From Oceanobacillus jordanicus (GTDB lineage: Bacteria > Bacillota > Bacilli > Bacillales > Amphibacillaceae), in contig NZ_JAIFZM010000001.1 of NCBI RefSeq assembly GCF_022095695.1, positions 248,001-312,000 on the forward strand: a DNA stretch of 64,000 nucleotides, given 5' to 3'. Each line of letters begins with the position of its first letter. The first letter of the stretch is position 1. Both the position numbers and the translations under genes were made by a program. Of the stretch, positions 44,544 through 51,922 are shown in pieces. The notes under the pieces are model-generated. The model ran no database searches and had not been told where the DNA came from. It saw only the letters and a list, made by a program, of their open reading frames with translations.

Positions 44544-45077
44544 ATGGATAGAGAAAGCAAGCTCATAAAGAAGATTAAAAAAGGCGATCAGCGAGCGTTT
44601 AAGAAACTGTATGACGTGTATGCCGACTACTCGCTCCGGACAGCGTATGGCATTACTGGAAATCAGGCTGACGCAGCTGATATTGTGCAAGAAGTTTTTA
44701 TTAAATTATACCGAAACATACACTTATTCGATATGAAAAGACCATTTAAGCCATGGTTTTATCAATTATTAGTAAATGAGGCAAGGCGGTATATTGGAAA
44801 AAAGGCAAAGCAGGCAATCAGTGTGGAGTCAGAAGAATTACTTGATTATTTGCATACAGGCACAGAAGATGAAGTGGATTTTGAGGATCTCGAAATCGCA
44901 ATGGATAAACTGGAAGAAAACCACCGTACTGTACTCATATTAAAATACCTGAACGATTTTACAGAAAAGGAAATAGCTGAAATTCTTGAGTTGAATCTAA
45001 ATACTGTTAAATCACGACTGTATAAAGCGCGAAGGAAGCTGAAAACGTTAATGGGGGGTGTCGCAGATGAGAAATAA
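44544..45077 (+). CDS. ECF-family RNA polymerase sigma factor
   Basis: The protein has 177 residues. Region 2 includes AFKKLYDVYADYSLRTAYGI and DAADIVQEVFIKLYRN. Region 4 has EKEIAEILELNLNTVKSRLYKARRKL. It directs RNA polymerase to stress-type promoters and is presumably held inactive by the downstream membrane protein. AAGGAGG at 44524-44530 is 13 bases from the ATG at 44544 and 10 from a TTG at 44541, so either may be used. A GAAAACTTTT element at 44475-44484 with a -10-like region 16 bases on could be an autoregulated ECF promoter. The gene overlaps the next by eleven bases. Confidence 0.9.
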   Translation: MDRESKLIKKIKKGDQRAFKKLYDVYADYSLRTAYGITGNQADAADIVQEVFIKLYRNIHLFDMKRPFKPWFYQLLVNEARRYIGKKAKQAISVESEELLDYLHTGTEDEVDFEDLEIAMDKLEENHRTVLILKYLNDFTEKEIAEILELNLNTVKSRLYKARRKLKTLMGGVADEK

Positions 45078-45837
45078 ACAACAATTTGATGATAAATTGC
45101 GAGAAGAAATGCAAAAACGTATTCACGTTGATTCCGAACTAAAAGAAGAAACATGGAACAAAATTCATCAAAATATATTTGAAGCTAAACGCCCAAGCAA
45201 ATCGAAGAAGAAAAGCTTCGTTGCGGCATTAGGCACTATAGCAGCAATCATACTCCTTACGTTCGGGCTTATGACAGATACTGGCCAGGCGATGATTCAA
45301 AATTTGAAAGATATGTTTGTAGAGGAAAAACAGGAAGAAATTGAAATAGAAGGTCAAAAGGAAGAGAGCAACACCCAACTGGAAACGAATGAAGCATTAC
45401 GCTATGTCATCTATGTCGACGAAGACAGATACAAAATGGTCAAAGGAGAGGAAGTTGACCGTATCGAAACAAAGGAGCCGTTAGGTGATCGTTATCCTGA
45501 TGTTTATATGGAGATTAGTCGAAGAGAGAATACGACAACGGAAGACGTTTTGCAAGATATCGAACAAGAAATCACAGCTGACGGATTAGAAGTAGTTAGG
45601 CAGGAGCATGTAACAGAGCCGATTGAAGCAGAAGTAATTCAAGGGATGGGAAAGAAAACAACGAACGAATCTGGCAAAACAGGGCATCAATGGGATACGC
45701 CAATTCACCGATACTATGTGACAGAAACAAGAGAAAACCAAGTGTTTGTTATTAAACAGGCATATTTCTTGGAGGCGGAAGAAGGGCACGGAGCACGTTT
45801 TCATTATATGTTGGAGAGCTTTGAAATAGTGGAATAG
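45067..45837 (+). CDS. Membrane-anchored anti-sigma factor candidate
   Basis: The protein has 256 residues. A cytoplasmic N-terminus of about 50 residues (LREEMQKRIHVDSELKEETW) is followed by one membrane helix (about 53-72) and an extracytoplasmic domain of about 180 residues rich in acidic residues. This single-pass layout and the 11-base overlap with the sigma gene indicate the cognate regulator. The outer domain shows no family I can name, and there is no zinc (ZAS) motif with HxxxCxxC. The ATG at 45067 has GGGGGGTG upstream. It releases the sigma factor in response to an unknown envelope signal, by inference. Confidence 0.68.
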   Translation: MRNKQQFDDKLREEMQKRIHVDSELKEETWNKIHQNIFEAKRPSKSKKKSFVAALGTIAAIILLTFGLMTDTGQAMIQNLKDMFVEEKQEEIEIEGQKEESNTQLETNEALRYVIYVDEDRYKMVKGEEVDRIETKEPLGDRYPDVYMEISRRENTTTEDVLQDIEQEITADGLEVVRQEHVTEPIEAEVIQGMGKKTTNESGKTGHQWDTPIHRYYVTETRENQVFVIKQAYFLEAEEGHGARFHYMLESFEIVE

Positions 45838-45852
45838 AAGAGGAGTGTTAAC

Positions 45853-47757
45853 ATGTGTGGTTTTGTTGGGATTTTATTAAAAGAGGATGCACTACAATTC
45901 AGCCCAGATCATTTAGACGAAATTAAGGCTAGTAGCGAGCTGATTCACCATCGCGGCCCTGATGAGGATGGATTCTATTACGATTCTACTATAGCCCTCT
46001 CATTTAAGCGATTAAGTATAATTGATCATGAAGGTGGCCAACAACCATGGGCATTTGGAGAAGATCGCTATCGTATGGTCTTTAATGGTGAAATTTATAA
46101 CTTTACACAATTACGCTCACAACTTGAGGAAAAAGGCTATGAGTTTATTACAAAGTCAGATACAGAGGTAGTTGGTGCAATGTTTTTAGATAAGGGAGTA
46201 GATGCTTTTGTAGAATTACGGGGAATGTTTTCTATTCTAATATGGGATAGACAAGAAAAAGTAATATATGGTGCAAGAGACGCCTTTGGAATTAAACCAT
46301 TCTACTATACGGAGAGTGACAGCGAGCTTATACTGGCATCCGAAAAAAAGAGCATTACCTATTTATCTCAACAGCAAACAATAAATCACAGAGCATTACA
46401 ACATTATATGTCATTTCAGTATGTACCAGATCCGATGAGTCTAACAGAAGGGATAAACCGTTTAGAGCCGGGCCACTATTTTATAAAAGAATGGAAAGAG
46501 CCTATTAAAAAACAACGTTATTTTCATGCAACCTTTGAGCCGGTAATAGGGAATGAACAACAAATTATTCGTTGTGTCCGAGACGTGCTCATTGACTCCG
46601 TTGAAAAACATATGCAAAGCGATGCGCCACTGGGAGCCTTTTTATCTGGCGGAATCGATTCGACTTTTATTGTTGCACTTGCGAAAGAAATTAATCCGCA
46701 CATTAAAACCTTTTCGGTAGGGTTTGAGGAGAACGGTTACTCCGAGGTTTCTATTGCAGAAAGAAGTGCCGAAGCAATGGGGGTACAAAATTCCAGCTAT
46801 CATATCACGGCAGAAGAATATGTGAATGCGTTGCCTAAGATAATGTGGCACATGGATGACCCATTGGCAGATCCGGCTTGTGTACCGCTTTATTTTGTTG
46901 CACAAGAGGCGGGGAGGCATGTGAAGGCAGTTCTTTCTGGTGAAGGGGCAGATGAGCTCTTTGGTGGCTACAACATTTACCGCGAATCCGAATCTTTAAA
47001 GGTCTTTGATTATATGCCAAAGAAGCTGCTCCAACTCTTAAATCGGCTAGCGGCTATTTTCCCAGAAGGGACGAAAGGAAAAAGCTTTCTAGAACGTGGA
47101 ACGACACCACTTGAAAAACGGTACATTGGGAATGCCAAAATGTTTGAGGAAGCGGATAAGGAGCAATTACTTCAACACTATTATAAAGAAGCGAGGTATG
47201 AAAAATGGACTTCACTACTGTATCGACATGTGGAGAATTCCCATAAGGTTCATCAGATGCAGTATATCGATATACACACATGGCTTCCGGGTGATATTTT
47301 GCTCAAAGCAGATAAAATGACTATGGCACATTCGCTTGAACTTCGGGTTCCTTTTTTAGATAAGGAAGTATTCGAGATTGCAAGACGTCTACCGGTGGAA
47401 GCCAACTTTACATCTGGTACCACTAAATCAATCCTACGAAAGGCAGCCGAGGGGATTGTTCCAGAACATGTGGTGGATCGAAGAAAATTAGGATTTCCTG
47501 TGCCAATCAGGGACTGGTTAAGAAACGAACTGTATGATTGGGCTAAAAAGCTTATAAGTGAAAGCGAGACCAGCCACTTGTTAAATAAGCAGGTTGCCAT
47601 GGAGTTATTGGATGTTCATGCTACCGGTAGAAGGGATTATTCCCGTAAGCTTTGGACAGTTCTTATGTTCATGCAATGGCATCAAGTGTTTGTTGAAAAG
47701 GAATATGATGCAAGTGCATTCATTACACTTCAACAGCCTGCTAAGATGACTTCCTAA
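45853..47757 (+). CDS. asnB: Glutamine-hydrolysing asparagine synthetase (AsnB/AsnO type)
   Basis: The protein has 634 residues. Cys2 (MCGFVG) is the class II glutaminase nucleophile. The synthetase half has the PP-loop LSGGIDST (about 264-271) and SGEGADELFGGYN. It makes asparagine from aspartate, glutamine and ATP, or amidates a related acid. GAGGAG lies 15 bases after the anti-sigma stop, so all three genes are probably one operon. In B. subtilis AsnB is required for amidation of meso-diaminopimelate in peptidoglycan, which would suit control by an envelope-stress sigma factor. That link is inference. No terminator is visible. Confidence 0.92.
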   Translation: MCGFVGILLKEDALQFSPDHLDEIKASSELIHHRGPDEDGFYYDSTIALSFKRLSIIDHEGGQQPWAFGEDRYRMVFNGEIYNFTQLRSQLEEKGYEFITKSDTEVVGAMFLDKGVDAFVELRGMFSILIWDRQEKVIYGARDAFGIKPFYYTESDSELILASEKKSITYLSQQQTINHRALQHYMSFQYVPDPMSLTEGINRLEPGHYFIKEWKEPIKKQRYFHATFEPVIGNEQQIIRCVRDVLIDSVEKHMQSDAPLGAFLSGGIDSTFIVALAKEINPHIKTFSVGFEENGYSEVSIAERSAEAMGVQNSSYHITAEEYVNALPKIMWHMDDPLADPACVPLYFVAQEAGRHVKAVLSGEGADELFGGYNIYRESESLKVFDYMPKKLLQLLNRLAAIFPEGTKGKSFLERGTTPLEKRYIGNAKMFEEADKEQLLQHYYKEARYEKWTSLLYRHVENSHKVHQMQYIDIHTWLPGDILLKADKMTMAHSLELRVPFLDKEVFEIARRLPVEANFTSGTTKSILRKAAEGIVPEHVVDRRKLGFPVPIRDWLRNELYDWAKKLISESETSHLLNKQVAMELLDVHATGRRDYSRKLWTVLMFMQWHQVFVEKEYDASAFITLQQPAKMTS

Positions 47758-47825
47758 TATAGGCATAATAAAAATGTTGTGTGTCAAACTAACTCTATTA
47801 ACTATAGGTTATAGGAGTTGTTAAA

Positions 47826-48482
47826 ATGGAATTTGATTGGATATGGAAGTCAATCATCATTGTATTAGGTGGAACATTCCTATTACGGTTAGCAGGAAGA
47901 AAATCAATCTCACAAATGACATTGACCCAGACGGTTATTATGATTGGGATTGGCTCCCTTCTAATACAACCACTGGCTGGGGAAGACATTTGGGTCACAC
48001 TTGGTGTAGGAACGGTGCTAGTTCTAACATTGATTGCAATGGAATTTATTCAAATAAAAGGGGACTTTTTTGAAAATCTTATTACAGGTAAATCCAAGGT
48101 ACTAATAAAAGATGGTGTTATTCAAGAAGCGAATTTGAAGAAGCTACGGTTAACGGTAGATCAATTGGAAATGAATCTGCGACAAAAAAATGTCCAGCGG
48201 ATTAATGACGTTCAATGGGCAACACTTGAGCCTAATGGCCAGGTTGGCTTCACCTTAAAGCCGGATTCCCAACCAGTAACAAAAAAGGAGTTTCAACAGC
48301 TGGCTAATGATATAAAGAATTATTTACAAACGATGACACCAACGAAGGAAGTAGAACAGCTACGTAACCAGCTAGCGTCTTTATCAGCCCAGGTTCAACA
48401 ATCTAATGTTGATTCAGAGGGGCTTTTCAAGGAAGTGCAATCTAAGCATCATGAGAATCCACCACCAAAACGGTTGCAGTAA
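47826..48482 (+). CDS. DUF421 membrane protein (YetF/YrbG-like)
   Basis: The protein has 218 residues. Three N-terminal membrane helices are followed by the cytosolic DUF421 domain (KSKVLIKDGVIQEANLKKL, LRLTVDQLEMNLRQKNV), as in B. subtilis YetF, YrbG and YkjA. Here the C-terminus has an added coiled stretch (about 170-200) and a polar tail. Related proteins influence spore germination through contact with SpoVA proteins in some bacilli. This one has no such context. The upstream ATAGGAG gives a good start. Confidence 0.82.
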   Translation: MEFDWIWKSIIIVLGGTFLLRLAGRKSISQMTLTQTVIMIGIGSLLIQPLAGEDIWVTLGVGTVLVLTLIAMEFIQIKGDFFENLITGKSKVLIKDGVIQEANLKKLRLTVDQLEMNLRQKNVQRINDVQWATLEPNGQVGFTLKPDSQPVTKKEFQQLANDIKNYLQTMTPTKEVEQLRNQLASLSAQVQQSNVDSEGLFKEVQSKHHENPPPKRLQ

Positions 48483-48546
48483 TCAATCTCTTAAAGGATT
48501 AGAGTCAGATAAAAGAACAGCATGAGATTATAATGTGCTATTGGTT

Positions 48547-48581
48547 CCCCCCCTAACGTTTAATTTATGTTAAGGGGGGGG
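48547..48581. terminator. GC-rich hairpin between convergent genes
   Basis: CCCCCCCTAAC (48547-48557) pairs with GTTAAGGGGGGG (48569-48580), with one bulged base. The position fits a terminator for the convergent DUF421 and LemA genes, but neither strand has a T tract. Confidence 0.45.
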
Positions 48582-48611
48582 ATAAAGTCAAAAATAGATT
48601 TTCAGCTTATC

Positions 48612-49178
48612 TTATCTATCAAACAGCGCTTTCATGTCGACATTTTCCCTCTTTTCGGGCGGTGTCTCAAACATAGGTTTCTTTTTAAAACCAAAAGCGC
48701 CGGCTATAAGATTACGGGGAAAGGTAGAAATCAGCTGATTATACTTCCCTGTATGGGAATTAAAATTGCGACGTGCTGCTTGAATTTGTTCTTCGATATT
48801 ATTGATCGAACGCTGAATGTGCAGGTAGTTCTCATTAAACTGGATTTCCGGGTAGCTTTCCATGTTCATCATAATATTAGGCATTTCTTGCTGAAGGGTA
48901 TTGTGCGCTTTAATTTTTTTATTCATATTAGGCGCATTCATGACACCTGCTCTTAACGCTGTTACATCTTTCAATACTTCCATTTCTTTATCCGTTGCAA
49001 CTCGAGCTGTTTGAACCAGATTATCCAGCTCATCTACTCGCTTCATTAAAAAAGCATCCAAATCACTAAAAGCATTTTCCACATTTACTTCCTGTTTCTT
49101 CATCTTGTTATAGCTCAAGATAAAAAATAAGATAAAAGTAACTGCTACAGCTACAATAATTATCATGCCAGTATCCAT
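48612..49178 (-). CDS. LemA family protein
   Basis: The protein has 188 residues. One N-terminal membrane helix (about 5-23) is followed by an antiparallel helical bundle with VENAFSDLDAFLMKRVDELDNL, LRAGVMNA and YNQLISTFPRNLIAGAFGF, all LemA hallmarks. The function is unknown; the N-terminus is outside and the helical domain probably inside or membrane-apposed. It is the second gene of an operon with the DUF3137 protein (22 bases apart), a pairing seen in several bacteria. Confidence 0.9.
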   Translation of the reverse strand: MDTGMIIIVAVAVTFILFFILSYNKMKKQEVNVENAFSDLDAFLMKRVDELDNLVQTARVATDKEMEVLKDVTALRAGVMNAPNMNKKIKAHNTLQQEMPNIMMNMESYPEIQFNENYLHIQRSINNIEEQIQAARRNFNSHTGKYNQLISTFPRNLIAGAFGFKKKPMFETPPEKRENVDMKALFDR

Positions 49179-49199
49179 ATAAACCCTCCTCGTTACGCT

Positions 49200-50321
49200 T
49201 TATTCCTTATTCCATATTCTTAAATTAAGATTTAGTTCATCCACTAGTTCTAGGGCAATATTAATGTCGTGAAAGTAACCCTTCATTACTTCTTTCGTTA
49301 AAGGCAAATAGATGCTGAAGGTAAAATGCTCTTTTTCTGTTGGTAACAAGAAATACATTTTGCCATCCTTAAAAGAGAAGTAAGGTGGATTTACAAAGTT
49401 TAATTGTGGGGAGTACCGTGCATTCATCGCAATCCGAGATGCTTCTTTAAATGAAGCTGGTTTGGGGATCTCTTTTGTTCGATCCCGTGTTGTAAAGGAA
49501 AGTAGCCTGTTCATGAAATTTGGTGTCAGGATATATCTCGCTGTAATCTGATCTGTTGTTCGAACATCAAAAGTATCCATAAAGTCGATGTCTTCCAGTT
49601 CTACCTCTTCTAACCTACCCTTACTGTTCTTTTTCTGCTTCTTCGCAACCGTCCGGTCATTTTGTGGGGTGACAATGGTAAGCCCCTCAAAATCTTTATT
49701 GAAATCAGCCACAAAAAAGAGGCCTTTGAATAGTGGACGGATACGTTGCTTTTTCTTACCTTCTCTATCTTTAAATGGAACAACATGGAAGGCTTTAACT
49801 TCCGAAAACATTAGTTCCGTTTTAGGTTGTCTGTTACCCGACGGATTTCCTTCTACACTGCTGCCTACACTTCCTTTAATAAAGTCATCCCCACTATACC
49901 GATTTGGGTCGATATCGAAAATGTTCGAGTTAATAAAATCCTCTTGCGGAACGTATCTTCTTCGAGAATAAGTAAATCTTCGGTTAATAAATTTCACAAT
50001 ATCTGTGACAAGCTCTTCCTTTATCTTTTTTTCAAGTTCCCTACGATTTCTTTCTATATCTTTAAAAAGAAAGGTACAAATAAAAAGGATGCCAAAAAAT
50101 AGGTAGCCTATAATAAAAGGCCAAAAGAAATAGCTTAATAGTAATACGACAACAGCGGGCAATAGTTTCATTGCCTGCTTTTTGGTCAGGCCTATTGCTT
50201 TTCTTCTTTCAGCTTCCAGACGTTCAACATCGCTTTTTAGCTCTTCTTCATAATACGCATCAAATTCTTCCTCTGTTTTTGCAAACCGCTCAAGCTGGTA
50301 TGCCTCATCCCACTTTTTCAT
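49200..50321 (-). CDS. DUF3137 membrane protein
   Basis: The protein has 373 residues. A charged N-terminal helix of about 50 residues precedes two close membrane helices (about 51-88). The cytosolic domain contains MFSEVKAFHVV, LFKGLFFVADFNKDFEGLT and YFSFKDGKMYFLLP, the pattern of DUF3137. It is expressed with lemA. The partnership suggests a joint membrane-associated role, but none has been shown to my knowledge. AGAGGAAACGG lies upstream of the start. Confidence 0.82.
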   Translation of the reverse strand: MKKWDEAYQLERFAKTEEEFDAYYEEELKSDVERLEAERRKAIGLTKKQAMKLLPAVVVLLLSYFFWPFIIGYLFFGILFICTFLFKDIERNRRELEKKIKEELVTDIVKFINRRFTYSRRRYVPQEDFINSNIFDIDPNRYSGDDFIKGSVGSSVEGNPSGNRQPKTELMFSEVKAFHVVPFKDREGKKKQRIRPLFKGLFFVADFNKDFEGLTIVTPQNDRTVAKKQKKNSKGRLEEVELEDIDFMDTFDVRTTDQITARYILTPNFMNRLLSFTTRDRTKEIPKPASFKEASRIAMNARYSPQLNFVNPPYFSFKDGKMYFLLPTEKEHFTFSIYLPLTKEVMKGYFHDINIALELVDELNLNLRIWNKE

Positions 50322-50533
50322 CCGTTTCCTCTCCCGCTTTTTATTATGGATAGTATAGCAAATTATCCCAATAATCTAGGGAGAAATATAAAAAATAATC
50401 CAAAAGCACTATGCGCCAAGTCTTGTTTATCCTGATGGAAACAAAGGGAAATAATAAAGTGAAACTGCAACCAGTAGGAGTTTTACGGACGGTTGCTTCG
50501 GATAAACAACAGCAAATGAGGAGGAGAGGACAT

Positions 50534-51370
50534 ATGAACCACAAGAATGAAGGGAGAAAAATGCCATTCACATCTGTCGGGAGTGGAAACGTACAATTAG
50601 TAGCTGATAAGGTGCACTGCTATACAAACCAAATTGTGAACGTGTGTTATGTAGGTGATAAAAAGGAATGGGTGCTGGTTGATGCAGGGATGCCAGGTTC
50701 CGCTTCTAAAATTAAGGCAGAGGCAGAGCAGTTGTTTGGAGAAGGAGCAAAGCCAAAGGCAATTATTTTAACACATGGACACTTTGACCATGTAGGTTCT
50801 GTAGTAGAGCTTGTAGAGGAGTGGGGTGTGCCGGTTTATGCTCACCCCTTAGAAGTTCCATACCTAACAGGTGAAACGCGTTACAATGAACCCGATCCAA
50901 GCGTGTCAGGTGGCATGGTGGCAAAGTTATCTGCATTCTTCCCAAATAGACCAGTCGATCTATCAGGGCACATCCATAAGTTGCCACACGATGGGACGAT
51001 TCCATTCATGCCTGGTTGGCAATGGATCCATACCCCTGGCCATACACCAGGACATATTTCTGCATTTCGTTTTACTGATAAGACGTTAATTGCAGGGGAT
51101 GCGTTTACAACAGTAAAACAGGAAGATATGTTGGAGGTAGTACAACAGAAGTTGGAGATTCATGGGCCACCAAGGTATTTTACGCCTGATTGGGAGGCTG
51201 CAGAAGTGTCAGTGAAAAAATTAGTACATCTAAAACCACTTCATGGTGTCACGGGGCATGGTGTACCTGTTTCGGGTGACAAGTTGCTTGATGGGTTAAC
51301 ATATCTAGCTGATCATTTTAAAGAGATAGCCGTTCCGAATCACGGACGATATGTAGAAGGAGAGAAATAA
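50534..51370 (+). CDS. Metallo-beta-lactamase-fold hydrolase
   Basis: The protein has 278 residues. The zinc motif THGHFDHVGS is present, with later ligands in HTPGHTPGH, GDAFTT and GHGVPV. It belongs to the MBL superfamily of hydrolases acting on thioesters, lactones or phosphodiesters. There is no signal peptide, so it is cytosolic. The ATG at 50534 is preceded by AGGAGGAGAGG; the frame stays open back to 50411 without a better start. It is monocistronic with a terminator. Substrate unknown. Confidence 0.83.
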   Translation: MNHKNEGRKMPFTSVGSGNVQLVADKVHCYTNQIVNVCYVGDKKEWVLVDAGMPGSASKIKAEAEQLFGEGAKPKAIILTHGHFDHVGSVVELVEEWGVPVYAHPLEVPYLTGETRYNEPDPSVSGGMVAKLSAFFPNRPVDLSGHIHKLPHDGTIPFMPGWQWIHTPGHTPGHISAFRFTDKTLIAGDAFTTVKQEDMLEVVQQKLEIHGPPRYFTPDWEAAEVSVKKLVHLKPLHGVTGHGVPVSGDKLLDGLTYLADHFKEIAVPNHGRYVEGEK

Positions 51371-51392
51371 GCAAAAATTGAGGGAAACACAA

Positions 51393-51447
51393 ATGCCGAA
51401 TGGTAGTTGAGCATTAATAAGTGCTAAAATTCATTCGGCATGTTTTA
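51393..51447 (+). terminator. Terminator after the MBL-fold gene
   Basis: ATGCCGAATG (51393-51402) pairs with CATTCGGCAT (51432-51441). An inner GCATTAATAAGTGC stem is present, followed by TTTT. Confidence 0.65.
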
Positions 51448-51618
51448 ATAGAATCCCTCCTCTCTATTAACTAGAAAAATGGTTGAGAGAGAAAAAATAT
51501 TTTTTAAATAGATAATGGGTGAAAAACAACGAAATGATAAGAAAACCTAGATTTTTATGAGCATTTTTGGAGTTCTTCTTTGCTTGATTTCGCTTTTGCA
51601 ATATGGTAGTCTTTAAAT

Positions 51619-51663
51619 ACAAGATATTGGTGATTGTAAAGAAAAAAACACTATATATAGTGT
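51619..51663 (+). promoter_or_regulatory. NrdR box(es) of the ribonucleotide reductase operon
   Basis: ACACTATATATAGTGT (51648-51663) is a perfect 16-bp palindrome matching the NrdR-box consensus acaCwAtATaTwGtgt. A weaker half-match, ACAAGATATTGGTGAT, lies at 51619-51634, 29 bp upstream centre to centre. NrdR represses nrd operons when dATP is high. Confidence 0.82.
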
Positions 51664-51689
51664 TTTTTATAGTTTATAATATATTAGCA

Positions 51690-51872
51690 ACATGATTAAA
51701 ACACCCGAAAACGGCGCTGAAAAGCATAATAGCGCACGTTCTACTTTACCATAAAACAACCTAGAAAAGGTAGTTAAATTTTAGTGAACTTCTAGTTTTG
51801 CTTAACGTTTTGAATCTCCGTGTGTACTCTCGGTTAAAAACCGTTCATTATTAGTCTGATGAGCGGTTTTAT
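51690..51872 (+). promoter_or_regulatory. Structured nrd leader ending in a terminator-like hairpin
   Basis: After the NrdR box there are about 240 untranslated bases. They hold small stems (GCGCT/AGCGC near 51712-51734; ACCT/AGGT near 51764) and finally AAAACCGTTCAT (51837-51848) pairing with ATGAGCGGTTTT (51859-51870). This looks like an intrinsic terminator 50 bases before nrdE. An attenuator or riboswitch is possible; I recognise no known class. Confidence 0.45.
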
Positions 51873-51922
51873 ATTGAGAAAACTAGGGGAAGTAATTACA
51901 TAGATTAAGAGGAGGATTCATC

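Noticed and set aside
51685-51747. Twenty-codon leader peptide (MIKTPENG...) before nrdE
   Set aside because: There is no Shine-Dalgarno before its ATG, and no codon pattern that would suggest ribosome-mediated attenuation.
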